Source: Clostridia bacterium DTU080
GTDB taxonomy: Bacteria; Bacillota; Limnochordia; DTU080
NCBI GenBank assembly: GCA_001513395.1
Contig: LFTP01000187.1
Span: 1 to 19,355, forward strand
Reading direction: 5' to 3'
DNA length: 19,355 nt
Made by a program: the position numbers and the translations under genes. Under the pieces are notes generated by a model. That model was given only the letters and a program-made list of their open reading frames with translations, was not told the DNA's origin and searched no databases. Shown here piece after piece: positions 1 through 7,956 of this stretch (positions are counted from its first letter, which is position 1; the number at the start of each line of letters is the position of its first letter).

Positions 1-1
1 A

Positions 2-3000
2 AACTGGTATCCCGTGCGGCTGCAGGAGTGCCTGGTGGCTGCCGATCAGTTACCGACCGGAAGTGAAGGGCGACAGCTCGTACTGGGATACCGATTCCTG
101 GGTTCATGGGATGATCCGGTCGGAGGCCCCTTTTCAACCACACTGCAGCTCAGCCTTGTGGCCGGGATTGATCTGGTGCCGGCATATGTGTGGCCTCAGC
201 CCTTTGTGGTCGGGGATACTCCTTTGTCTGTCACTTACTGGGCGGGAGCGGAGGGCTCAAGTTCGTCTTTCCCCACGCATCTATCCATTCGGGATGCCCA
301 AGGGGACCTGATCGCCGAAGTGGCATCCCGGGCCACGGCAGGGACCTGGTCGTCCGTAGAGTGGTCTGGTCACACGATAGAAGGACGCCCCGTGTCCGCC
401 GGAAGCTATTCATTTGCGATAGCCAACGAAGACGGCGTGGTTTTGGCCCAAGGAGTGTTCCAGGTGGCTGATCCGGCACCTTCGGGGCTGCGGGGAGAGG
501 TCGGGGGAGAGGTGTGGGCTGAAGGTCGGCCGCTGCCGGGTGCCACCGTCGATTTGCTGACCGGAAGCGGACGCCTTGTCGACAGCGCCATCACCGACGG
601 CAACGGATCTTTTCTCTTCGAAGACCTTGACTCGGGCAACTACTCCCTTCAGGTGAGTTGCCCCGGATATCTGGTTTGGAGTAGCAAGAGATTTTTCTTG
701 GATGAAGAAAGATCCTCTCATTGGGAAAGGGTCGTTTTGCAGTCCAACAATGCTTTGTTTATCGTGGCCTCAGTTCAAACGGTGAACAGCTCCTTAGCCT
801 CGGCTTCGTCGCATGATTCTACACTTAAGTCTGGCGATGTGGTGCGTGTTAGCGGTCATGTGTATAACAGCGGCACGCGACCCGTGCGAGACATCGTTGT
901 TGAGGTCCGGTGGCCGGATGCATTGCAACCACTGTCGGATCACAATGGACGTGGTAGCCAACTTCGTATTCCTGAATTGGCTCCCGGACAAAGCGCCAGT
1001 GTCTCGTTTGTCGCCGTGTGCGGTTTTGCTTCTGACATCGATCATCCGTCGGATTTCATCGTCCTGACGGCCCGTGCTTGGGCTGAGCGGAAGAGCGGAG
1101 TCTTTGAGAAGGTCGAATCGCCGCCTCGCTTTTTGCCTGTGACCATGAGCCGTGATGATCACTCATCAGGCGGATTGTTGGCCTTGTTTGTCTTTTGGGA
1201 CAGCGACGAAGACGGTAGATTCTCATCTCAAGAAGCACCGGCGGTCGGAGTGCGATTGCGGATAGGATCGGAGCCGGCCGTGACGACAGATAAGGATGGG
1301 TGGGTCTTCCGACGGGTGACTCCCGGATCCGTGGGTGTCTACCATCTGCGGGACGGCTGTGAACGTCCGGTCTTAGCCACAACGATTCATGCGGGTGAGG
1401 TGCTTGTCTTTTACTTGGCTTTCAACTGCGACGGTTCACTGCGAGCGATAGACGACGTGAGGGCCGCTCAGGCCGCGATCAGTTGGAATATCTGGTCGGG
1501 AAAGCTCTCATGGCAGGGAGCGGGCGATATTTCCGCCGCCGGCAAGGATTGGTCCTGGAGATGGTCATTGCCTGCCCAGGTGGAAGTAGTTCGGCACGGC
1601 GATCAAGGTGTGTCGGAACATCGGTTGGTGGTCGACGCATCTGGTTCTCAACCGTCACTGTCATGGAGCCACGATCTATACGGAAGGCCTGTCAATGAAG
1701 GACGTCGCGACACCATCTCTTTGTCAGCCATTGTAGGCAGACAGACCGCCGTTCGCTACAAAGAATGGCCGGCGGCAGGTACAGGGCCATACGACATAGG
1801 TGTGCCGGTGCAGGCTATTCACGAGGTGAGCGTCCGCAGCGGAACTCGTCGGGTGAGACTAAGCGAGGCTGAGTACAGCTGGAGTCCTTCCGGACAGATT
1901 TGGCTGGTCCGACCCGCTCAGTTCTTGGTGGACCACGGGTTGGAGGCACCGTTGCTGATCGCAGCGGAATACATTCCGCTCGATGCTCCAGGAGTGCCGA
2001 CAGTGGGGATTGCCGTTCGGGCTCGGCCTCGCAGCGAGGGTCCTGGAGCTGAAGTGATGGAGGAGTTCGGAATCAACTGGTGGCTTCCGGATCTGACGGC
2101 TGAAAGACGTCGACCCATCTGGCGGGTGACTTGGGAGCGTAAGCTGCCCGACAGCCGTTTTTATTGGGAAGGCGGAACCATCGAGTCTCCGGGCGAGAAT
2201 CCTGCAAAGAGTTTCATCGGTCTGATGGATTCACCGCGACGCGGTGCTGTGTCAACGGAGACGTCTGCCATGTGGCCTCCCTATGCCCGAGTGGAACAGA
2301 GGTTGCAAAAAGGTGCCTGGTGGATGAGTGTCGTTCATGAACGGCGCGATCTGTTGCGAAAACAAGGTTTGACCGTAGGTCGCCGGTTTTCCGGATTCGC
2401 GACGGCCGATCTGGGGTTGCGCTTGACACGGTGGGCCGGTCCGGATGCACCCGACGGAGGTCAGGCAAGTCTTGTGGTGGAGTTGGGGCAACATAAGGGT
2501 GCCTGGCAATGGCGGCTCAGACATAGCTTGACCCTTTTTCAGATCGGGTCCGCTCCGACTGAACATGAGGACTTGCCGCAACACTATGACTCGGAAAACG
2601 CTTCATTGGCTGTGATCTACGCGCCGAGCTCGAGATCGGGTCCGCAGGTTGGCCTGCATATGGATACGAGACAAGGAAAGGCGTGGGCGGAATTTGATTA
2701 CGCGATGAGCCTGAGCACGGTTGCGGAGGCTGGCTTGGGCGGTACTGCGCATCGCGGCGGAGTGGTCCCTCGCGCCCGCCTCAAGTGGGGGCTTGTGGAT
2801 GTTGGTGTCCGAGCTTTGACCTCTGAGTCGGGATATCGGATAGATGTGGCAGGCGAAGGAAATGGCTGGTCAGCAGCTTGGCGCGGCGTTTACTCATCCG
2901 CTCGCCGGGCTCGGGAGCTTAGACTCCATCATACCAAGATCCTTGCGCACAGAAGCTTGTTCCATGTGACGATACGAAACAAGACGGAACAGCCTGAGGA

Positions 3001-3364
3001 CATCCTGCTATGGGAGACGGATCTGGTCTGGAATGGCGAGGCTATGCTTCTTGGGGTACCATGGCAGGTCGGTGGGCAACTCAGGTATACATGTAGTGTC
3101 TTAGGTCAGGAGGCCTTGCGATCGGACTACGTAGTTGTCGGAGGAAGTCTTCGTCGACCGCTTAATGAAAAGACATCGATTGCGTTCGGAGGCACCTGGC
3201 CGTGGCTGATATGTGATGATTGGGTGAGGCGCAATCAGACTTGTTGGGTGGCCATGGAGCGAAGGATGATGAGCTTGGGCTCTCAGGATTTGTGGGGTGG
3301 GCTGGAGCTGCGCTGGCACGCTGGCCGGCTTAGCCCCGTCATCCATTTCGCCTTCCGTCCGTAG
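2..3364 (+). CDS. Large multi-domain beta-rich surface protein with putative C-terminal outer-membrane barrel (5' partial)
   Basis: The frame is open from the first bases with no stop and no convincing ribosome-binding site, so the true start lies upstream; the GTG at 14 is only the first possible start codon visible. Counting from that GTG, residues about 60-150 resemble a FlgD-type Ig-like domain (VSAGSYSF). Residues 159-243 look like a carboxypeptidase-regulatory-like fold (GATVDL, ITDGNGSFLFEDL, GNYSL). Residues 270-375 resemble CARDB/DUF11, and 390-440 resemble an SdrD-B-like module (FWDSDEDGRFSSQE, TTDKDGWVF). From about 690 to the end there are many short alternating polar/hydrophobic strands separated by turns, and the protein ends HFAFRP with an aromatic near the C-terminus, as outer-membrane barrels often do. 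I infer an outer-membrane or surface protein, perhaps of the usher/intimin-like style; no exact family is recognised. The next gene begins 226 nt downstream. Confidence 0.7.
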   Translation, partial: NWYPVRLQECLVAADQLPTGSEGRQLVLGYRFLGSWDDPVGGPFSTTLQLSLVAGIDLVPAYVWPQPFVVGDTPLSVTYWAGAEGSSSSFPTHLSIRDAQGDLIAEVASRATAGTWSSVEWSGHTIEGRPVSAGSYSFAIANEDGVVLAQGVFQVADPAPSGLRGEVGGEVWAEGRPLPGATVDLLTGSGRLVDSAITDGNGSFLFEDLDSGNYSLQVSCPGYLVWSSKRFFLDEERSSHWERVVLQSNNALFIVASVQTVNSSLASASSHDSTLKSGDVVRVSGHVYNSGTRPVRDIVVEVRWPDALQPLSDHNGRGSQLRIPELAPGQSASVSFVAVCGFASDIDHPSDFIVLTARAWAERKSGVFEKVESPPRFLPVTMSRDDHSSGGLLALFVFWDSDEDGRFSSQEAPAVGVRLRIGSEPAVTTDKDGWVFRRVTPGSVGVYHLRDGCERPVLATTIHAGEVLVFYLAFNCDGSLRAIDDVRAAQAAISWNIWSGKLSWQGAGDISAAGKDWSWRWSLPAQVEVVRHGDQGVSEHRLVVDASGSQPSLSWSHDLYGRPVNEGRRDTISLSAIVGRQTAVRYKEWPAAGTGPYDIGVPVQAIHEVSVRSGTRRVRLSEAEYSWSPSGQIWLVRPAQFLVDHGLEAPLLIAAEYIPLDAPGVPTVGIAVRARPRSEGPGAEVMEEFGINWWLPDLTAERRRPIWRVTWERKLPDSRFYWEGGTIESPGENPAKSFIGLMDSPRRGAVSTETSAMWPPYARVEQRLQKGAWWMSVVHERRDLLRKQGLTVGRRFSGFATADLGLRLTRWAGPDAPDGGQASLVVELGQHKGAWQWRLRHSLTLFQIGSAPTEHEDLPQHYDSENASLAVIYAPSSRSGPQVGLHMDTRQGKAWAEFDYAMSLSTVAEAGLGGTAHRGGVVPRARLKWGLVDVGVRALTSESGYRIDVAGEGNGWSAAWRGVYSSARRARELRLHHTKILAHRSLFHVTIRNKTEQPEDILLWETDLVWNGEAMLLGVPWQVGGQLRYTCSVLGQEALRSDYVVVGGSLRRPLNEKTSIAFGGTWPWLICDDWVRRNQTCWVAMERRMMSLGSQDLWGGLELRWHAGRLSPVIHFAFRP

Positions 3365-3590
3365 TTATGGTATGTATACAAGCGCCGATGAAGGATTAGC
3401 AGGGGATGAGAAGGAACTCGGGAATTCCACATCATCGAAAAGACATGATGGATCGGCCGGCTTGTGCGTCACGGAGCATGTATGCGGTTATCGACACAGA
3501 TGCGAAGCCCGGTTGGCTACATACTTTTGCCGTTCGTGTAGATAGTCGGAAGACAGTGGCGCTTGACCGGCTCTTCCATCATCAGGGGGT
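3365..3590. other. Intergenic gap with no convincing gene
   Basis: Overlapping short open frames cross this gap (for example 3406-3615), but none has a good ribosome-binding site and the longer ones run into neighbouring genes. A TGTATACA palindrome sits just after the upstream stop at 3372-3379, and a weak CGATGA/TCATCG repeat spans 3386-3437. I see no clear terminator or promoter. Confidence 0.4.
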
Positions 3591-4544
3591 ATGGGTTTGT
3601 CGCATGTCAGGTTAGGAGTCATTGGCCTGGGTTCGATGGGACGTCGTCATCTCGAAACCCTTGCTCGTCTTCAGTTGGGGAGGCTCGCCGCAGTCGCTAC
3701 TCGTAGTGCCGATAAAAGGGCCGAAGCCAGTGCGGAATTCGGAGTCACTGCAGTGGAGGATTACCGTCAACTGGAAGATTTGGTCGATGCTGTGGTGGTC
3801 TGCGTGCCCACTGTGCTACACGCTGAGGTCGCGGCTTTCTTTCTTGAGCGTGGCGTGCACGTGTTGGTGGAGAAGCCCATCGCGACAACCCCCGAAGAAG
3901 CCATGGAGCTGATCGAGACGGCGAGACGCTCGGGCGCAATTCTGATGGTCGGACACATTGAGCGTTTCAATCCCGCTTATATGCGCTTACAAGAGATGTT
4001 GCAACGGCGCGGGGGTCTTCAGACTCTCAGTGATGAGGTGTCAGTTCAAGCCTTTCGCATGGGGCCCTATGACGGTCGGATTCAGGACGTAGGTGTTGAG
4101 CACGATCTCATGATCCATGATGTTGATGCGATTAGAGGTTTGTTGCCCGGCGCTCGGCTTGCCTTACGCAGCGCCTTGGGGATGCGAGTCATTACGCCCC
4201 AGACCGACATTGCCATGGCAGGGCTGGAAGCCGGGTTCAAGAGCGGCAGGGGGCCGAAAGTAAACATACAGATCCTGGCCAGTCGGGTAGCTGATGCCAG
4301 GCGACGCGGCTTGCGCATAGAGCATCCGAGGCTGCGAGTGGAGTTGGACTTCTTTCACCAGACACTGCATCTGTCAGAAGGAGGCGGCAGCCTACAGCCT
4401 GTTGAGGTAGAAAAAGCGTATCCTTTGGATGCCGAGCTGCGTCATTTTGTGGACTGTATAAGAAGACGTGCGGTGCCCCAGGTCGACGGGTATGATGGTC
4501 TGCGCGCTCTGGAGATCTGTGCGGCAATTCGTGTCGCTACATGA
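3591..4544 (+). CDS. Gfo/Idh/MocA family NAD(P)-dependent oxidoreductase, UDP-GlcNAc 3-dehydrogenase-like
   Basis: Cytoplasmic sugar or sugar-nucleotide dehydrogenase. The N-terminal Rossmann fold shows GVIGLGSMGRRH (residues 8-19). The family lysine motif EKPIA follows (K95), then VGHIERFNPAY (about 121-131) and EHDLMIHDVDAI with H171 and H176 in the catalytic region. The 317-residue length is typical. The GHIERFNP and HDLMIHDVD signatures are familiar from UDP-N-acetylglucosamine 3-dehydrogenases (GnnA/WbpB-like), which feed 3-amino sugars into surface glycans or lipid A; that substrate is an inference. The start is uncertain: ATG 3591 lies only one base after the purine run AGGGGG (3584-3589), whereas TTG 3597 has ideal spacing and would begin MSHVRLGVIG. 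It is probably co-transcribed with the phosphorylase 12 nt downstream. Confidence 0.88.
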   Translation: MGLSHVRLGVIGLGSMGRRHLETLARLQLGRLAAVATRSADKRAEASAEFGVTAVEDYRQLEDLVDAVVVCVPTVLHAEVAAFFLERGVHVLVEKPIATTPEEAMELIETARRSGAILMVGHIERFNPAYMRLQEMLQRRGGLQTLSDEVSVQAFRMGPYDGRIQDVGVEHDLMIHDVDAIRGLLPGARLALRSALGMRVITPQTDIAMAGLEAGFKSGRGPKVNIQILASRVADARRRGLRIEHPRLRVELDFFHQTLHLSEGGGSLQPVEVEKAYPLDAELRHFVDCIRRRAVPQVDGYDGLRALEICAAIRVAT

Positions 4545-4556
4545 GAGGGGATAGCT

Positions 4557-5342
4557 ATGAAGCATACGGCTGAGATAGGGGTTTTTGGCGGTTCCGGTTT
4601 CTATGAGTTCGGGACGGATGTGGAAGAGGTATGGGTAGAAACGCCTTACGGAGCTCCCAGCGATCGCATCGCTTTGGCCACGATTTCTGGCCGCAGAGTG
4701 GCGTTCCTGCCGCGTCATGGCAAGGATCACCGCTATCCGCCGAGCAAAATCAACTACCGCGCTAATCTGTGGGCCATGAAGGAGCTTGGTGTAACGCGCA
4801 TCATCGGTCCCTGCGCTGCGGGAAGCCTGCAAAAGCACATCGCACCCGGAGATTTCGTAGTAGTGGATCAGTTTGTGAACCGCACTTGGGGCCGAAAGGA
4901 TACGTTCTTTGAAGGACCAATTGTCAAGCACATCAGCGCTGCGGATCCATACTGTCCTGAACTGCGCCGCCTGGCCATTGCCGCTTGCCGAGCCGAGGGA
5001 ATAACGGTTCATGAAAAAGGCACGGTAGTGGTGATACAAGGTCCTCGTTTCTCCACCCGCGCTGAAAGCCGAGAGTATCAACGGCATGGCTGGGAAGTCA
5101 TCAATATGACTCAATATCCGGAGGGCTATCTGGCGCGTGAATTGGGGATTTGCTATGTGTGTATCGCCTTGATCACGGACTACGACGTCGGACTTGAAGA
5201 TGATCCCACCGTGAAACCTGTCAGTCACGAAGAGGTGTTGCGGGTTTTCTCGCAGAACATCGAAAAGCTACGGAACGTGCTGTTCACTCTGATCGATTCG
5301 ATCCCTGCGGAGCGTTCAGAGTGCCTTTGTACCCAGGTCTAG
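4557..5342 (+). CDS. mtnP: S-methyl-5'-thioadenosine phosphorylase
   Basis: Phosphorolysis of 5'-methylthioadenosine to adenine and 5-methylthioribose-1-phosphate, part of methionine and polyamine-byproduct salvage in the cytoplasm. Family motifs are present in order: GGSGFY near the N-terminus (11-16) for phosphate binding; PRHGKDHRYPPSKINYRAN (R53, H54); GPCAAGSL; QGPRFSTRAES; INMTQYPE with N183, M184 and T185; and ITDYD with D208 and D210. The paired aspartates are typical of enzymes preferring 6-aminopurines, which argues against a plain inosine/guanosine phosphorylase. The 261-residue length is normal. ATG 4557 follows GAGAGGGG with good spacing. Its stop codon overlaps the base of a strong hairpin at 5342-5380. 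Methylthioinosine phosphorylase is the main alternative. Confidence 0.92.
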   Translation: MKHTAEIGVFGGSGFYEFGTDVEEVWVETPYGAPSDRIALATISGRRVAFLPRHGKDHRYPPSKINYRANLWAMKELGVTRIIGPCAAGSLQKHIAPGDFVVVDQFVNRTWGRKDTFFEGPIVKHISAADPYCPELRRLAIAACRAEGITVHEKGTVVVIQGPRFSTRAESREYQRHGWEVINMTQYPEGYLARELGICYVCIALITDYDVGLEDDPTVKPVSHEEVLRVFSQNIEKLRNVLFTLIDSIPAERSECLCTQV

Positions 5343-5380
5343 GTCGAAGTGCCCAAGTGTCATTGGGCGCTTGTTCGACC
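5342..5380 (+). terminator. Hairpin at the mtnP stop codon, terminator-like, no U-tract
   Basis: The outer stem GGTCGAA (5342-5348) pairs with TTCGACC (5374-5380). The inner stem GTGCCCAA (5349-5356) pairs with TTGGGCGC (5363-5370) with one G-T wobble, leaving a 6-nt loop and a 3-nt bulge. It begins on the last base of the stop codon. No run of T follows, so classical intrinsic termination is uncertain; it could protect the mRNA end instead. Confidence 0.5.
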
Positions 5381-5559
5381 GGGTGGACATCCGGCTGATT
5401 ATCTGAGATGCGTGGGGTGGCAGGAGACAATTCAGAGAAGGCGAAAACAGACGGTTGCAATGCCAGCAGGGATAAGTCGCTTGTCGGTGGTTTGGGATGT
5501 CTGAATCCCGCCTCCGACAAGCTTGCCAAACATAACGGCATCGTGAAGGAGGTGGTAGT
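5381..5559 (+). promoter_or_regulatory. Leader of the sensor kinase gene with a hairpin at 5479-5522
   Basis: No gene is seen. GCTTGTCGG (5479-5487) pairs perfectly with CCGACAAGC (5514-5522), enclosing a second stem GGGAT (5494-5498) with ATCCC (5505-5509). The hairpin ends about 23 nt before the GAAGGAGG ribosome-binding site of the kinase gene. No clear -35/-10 pair was recognised. Regulation of the kinase through this structure is possible but unproven. Confidence 0.35.
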
Positions 5560-6468
5560 TTGGCATGCCGTAGGCCTATCACAGCAGAAGTTGTCGCAGA
5601 TGCATTCAACCAGAGCCTGACAGCTATTAAGACGATGGCTGAGCAGGTGGATGAACTGCACAGTACATTGCAAGGTGTTCGATTGGAGCCACAGACGGCG
5701 CAGCACGTTCAAAATAGTCTAGCCAAAGCCCTTGAGTTGACGGAGGAACTGAGCGAGGGTATCGACAGATCCTTGGTCTCGGTTGAGCGGCTCTTCAACA
5801 AGGCTCGCAGTCACATTAGAGATCGTATTATCCAAGCTCAGGAAGATGAGCGGCATCAGCTGGCGCGGGATATCCATGACGGTCCCGCACAGGCGATGGC
5901 TAACCTAGTGATGCGCATGGAGATCTGTGAGCGATTACTGGCAGCAAACCGGCCTGAGGTCATGCAAGAGTTGCGTCAGATTAAGATGCTGGTCAAGGAA
6001 TCTTTGCGTGAAGTAAGGCATATTATTTTCGATTTGCACTTCACTGCACTTGATACCTTGGGCCTCGTACCAGGACTTCAGCGTTATTTTGAAAACGTAC
6101 AAGAACGAGAAGGGGATATAATCCGCTTCCGGGTAAAGGGAACCGTGCAAGAGTTGCCTCAAACTATGTCAGTGGCTTTGTTTCGGATGATCCAGGAAGC
6201 GGTTACCAATGCCCGCAAGCATGCACAGGCAAGTGAGATTCAAGTTGAACTGGGTTTTGGCGATGATCATGTTAGCGCGTCGATCAAAGACGACGGGATA
6301 GGTTTTGACGTGCACCTGGTAGAAGAGGCTCGTGCACAAAGCCAGTCATTCGGCCTAGTAGGTATGTGCGAGCGAGCGGCGTTACTCGGTGGTGAGGTGT
6401 CAGTGGAGAGTCAGCTCAACGTCGGTACCACGGTGAAGATCCATCTTCCGATGCCCAGGGAGGAGTGA
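5560..6468 (+). CDS. DegS-like cytoplasmic sensor histidine kinase (HisKA_3 family)
   Basis: Autophosphorylates on histidine and passes the phosphate to the adjacent DegU-like regulator. No membrane segment or signal peptide is visible, so it acts in the cytoplasm. Residues 1-95 are mostly helical and coiled-coil-like, as in the DegS sensor region. The dimerisation/phosphoacceptor motif is DERHQLARDIHDGPAQ with H106. The HATPase domain has EAVTNARKHA (N217), DDGIGFD (D244-D250) and FGLVGMCERAALLGG near the end. At 302 residues it is shorter than B. subtilis DegS (about 385), with the loss on the sensor side. The start is TTG 5560, chosen because GAAGGAGG lies 7-8 nt upstream and the nearby ATG is out of frame. 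The response regulator gene follows 35 nt later. Confidence 0.9.
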   Translation: MACRRPITAEVVADAFNQSLTAIKTMAEQVDELHSTLQGVRLEPQTAQHVQNSLAKALELTEELSEGIDRSLVSVERLFNKARSHIRDRIIQAQEDERHQLARDIHDGPAQAMANLVMRMEICERLLAANRPEVMQELRQIKMLVKESLREVRHIIFDLHFTALDTLGLVPGLQRYFENVQEREGDIIRFRVKGTVQELPQTMSVALFRMIQEAVTNARKHAQASEIQVELGFGDDHVSASIKDDGIGFDVHLVEEARAQSQSFGLVGMCERAALLGGEVSVESQLNVGTTVKIHLPMPREE

Positions 6469-6503
6469 CCGCTCCACAATACTGAGTAATGGGGGGAATG
6501 CGA

Positions 6504-7187
6504 GTGTCGCCGATTCGTGTGCTTATCGCTGATGACCACGCGCTGTTGCGCGAGGGCTTGCGGCGCATTTTGGAGCTGGAACCCACCCTGGAAGTAGTCG
6601 GAGAGGCCAGCAATGGGGAAGAAGCTCTTCAAAAGGCTAAGGAGCTTATGCCCCACGTGATCTTGATGGATATCCGCATGCCCGGTATGGGGGGGCTCGA
6701 GGCGACTCGTGCAATTCGTGAGCAGGTGCCGTCAACTGATATTATTGCCCTCACTATTCATGATGGCGATGAGTATGTAGTAGAGATGGTCAACGCCGGA
6801 GCTAAGGGATATGTGCTCAAAAATGTGGAGCCAGCCACCCTTGTAGAGGCCATTCACAGAGTTCACGAAGGCGAGTCATTTATTCCCAGCGATCTGATGG
6901 TCCGGGTATTTCGGGAGTTCCAGCGCATGTCTGCTGCCCGGAAGGAAGTCTCGGAGGAACATCCGACCCGCAGTGAAAGCCAGGAGGACAGGCTTACCGC
7001 TCGTGAGTTGGAGGTCTTACATCACATCGTTCTTGGACAGACCAACAAGGAGATTGCGGCTTCATTGTACATCAGTGAGAAGACGGTAAAGAATCACGTT
7101 ACCAACATTCTGAGAAAGCTCGGACTCTCTGACAGGACTCAGGCTGCTGTCTATGCCTTGCGTCACAATCTGGTACGTACCGAGTGA
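6504..7187 (+). CDS. DegU/NarL-type response regulator
   Basis: DNA-binding transcription factor activated by phosphorylation, presumably by the kinase just upstream. The receiver domain (1-120) has the acidic pair D10/D11, phosphoacceptor D56 (LMDIRMPG), T84 and K106. After a charged linker, the LuxR-type HTH covers about 158-222 (LTARELEVL, TNKEIAASLYISEKTVKNHV, RKLGLSDRTQA). The overall plan and the FISEKTVKNHV-like recognition helix match DegU closely. The start is GTG 6504, behind GGGGGGA (6491-6497) at 6-nt spacing, giving MSPIRVLIADDH as in the family; in-frame ATGs at 6489 and 6498 lack a suitable site. Target genes cannot be read from the window. Confidence 0.9.
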   Translation: MSPIRVLIADDHALLREGLRRILELEPTLEVVGEASNGEEALQKAKELMPHVILMDIRMPGMGGLEATRAIREQVPSTDIIALTIHDGDEYVVEMVNAGAKGYVLKNVEPATLVEAIHRVHEGESFIPSDLMVRVFREFQRMSAARKEVSEEHPTRSESQEDRLTARELEVLHHIVLGQTNKEIAASLYISEKTVKNHVTNILRKLGLSDRTQAAVYALRHNLVRTE

Positions 7188-7447
7188 CAGTCGCCGCGTC
7201 CGGTATGTGCCAGTTTGGGACTTGGGGGCACAAGAAAAATGAGCCCATCGACTTATTTTCTTGACGGGCTTGTTGATAGTAAGCTACGTGTATAAAGACT
7301 TGTCATGCATGTTGTCGCGCGGAAGAGATCAGTAAACAGCCCCCGCTCTTTGTGATCTCTTTCGCCTTTTTTGAATCCCGTCTGTTTATCAACAGGAGGT
7401 TGTCTGCGTCTGCGGTCAGTGGGTCAGGTCAGTTTGGGGATGTTCCT
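7188..7447 (+). promoter_or_regulatory. Gap between the DegU-like gene and the receiver-only gene, with overlapping inverted repeats
   Basis: No gene is seen. TGTGCC (7206-7211) can pair with GGCACA (7227-7232). CAAGAAAA (7231-7238) pairs perfectly with TTTTCTTG (7256-7263), and AGCCC (7242-7246) inside it can instead pair with GGGCT (7266-7270), so the last two stems compete. A TATAAA box lies at 7291-7296 without a properly spaced -35 (TTGACG at 7261 is 24 nt away). A perfect AGGAGG (7394-7399) has no start codon at usable distance. Confidence 0.3.
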
Positions 7448-7900
7448 ATGCAGACTATTCGGGTGTTGGTGGCCGACGATGCGGCTGAGACTCGGGTCAA
7501 TGTGCGGCGTTTATTGCAGCTCATGGGTGGCTTTGAAATCGTCGGCGAAGTCTCTGACGGACGGGCCGCATTGGAGAGGACACTGCAGTTGGAGCCTGAC
7601 TGTGTTCTGATGGACGTGAACATGCCGGTCATGGGAGGAATCGCTGCCGCTGCGGAGCTTTCTAGCCGAGCGCCACACGTAGCTGTCGTTATGATGTCTG
7701 TTGTCGATGACCGAGAGGTTCTGCGTGAGGCTGCGGCCGCCGGAGCGCGTGATTATCTCATTAAGCCATTCAATGCCGAGGACCTGGTTCGCGCCATTCG
7801 TCGTGCTGTAAGAGGCAATGTGAACGGTAAGTCAGCTTCCACCATTGCCGTTCATGCCTGTCCTTTGGATCCAAAAAACGCCGTTCGTCTCACCCACTGA
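7448..7900 (+). CDS. Single-domain response regulator (receiver only, CpaE/TadZ-type REC)
   Basis: A complete receiver domain with acidic residues D10/D11, phosphoacceptor D56 (LMDVNMPVMGG), S84 and the conserved lysine-proline pair K106-P107. It is followed by only about 30 unstructured residues and no output domain. The sequence style (MSVVDDREVLREAAAAGARDYLIKPF) resembles receivers found at the N-terminus of CpaE/TadZ-like ATPases, here without the ATPase. ATG 7448 is preferred because GGGGA (7436-7440) sits 7 nt upstream; the frame stays open to 7352 but that part has no ribosome-binding site and no receiver similarity. It could act as a phosphate sink, as an allosteric partner, or together with the HTH-only protein encoded 114 nt downstream. 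Its kinase may be the DegS-like protein, which is an inference from proximity. Confidence 0.82.
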   Translation: MQTIRVLVADDAAETRVNVRRLLQLMGGFEIVGEVSDGRAALERTLQLEPDCVLMDVNMPVMGGIAAAAELSSRAPHVAVVMMSVVDDREVLREAAAAGARDYLIKPFNAEDLVRAIRRAVRGNVNGKSASTIAVHACPLDPKNAVRLTH

Positions 7901-7956
7901 CTCAGGATTGGATCAGGCGGACGGGTGAATCCTTCCGCGGGCCTAGCACGGCTAAT

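Noticed and set aside
3406..3615. 69-codon plus-strand frame between the surface protein and the oxidoreductase
   Set aside because: No good ribosome-binding site, overlap with the next gene start, and no similarity that I recognise; a remnant gene cannot be excluded.
4392..5228. 278-codon open frame on the minus strand opposite mtnP
   Set aside because: It is fully antisense to a clearly recognised enzyme, has no domain I recognise, and arises from codon bias.
5408..5620. 70-codon frame upstream of the kinase
   Set aside because: Overlaps the kinase start in another frame and covers the leader hairpin; no ribosome-binding site or family match.
7261..7296. TTGACG and TATAAA as a promoter pair
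   Set aside because: The spacing is 24 nt, too long for a housekeeping sigma factor promoter.
7352..7447. N-terminal extension of the receiver-only protein
   Set aside because: No ribosome-binding site at 7352, and the receiver fold begins exactly at the ATG 7448 with its own site.
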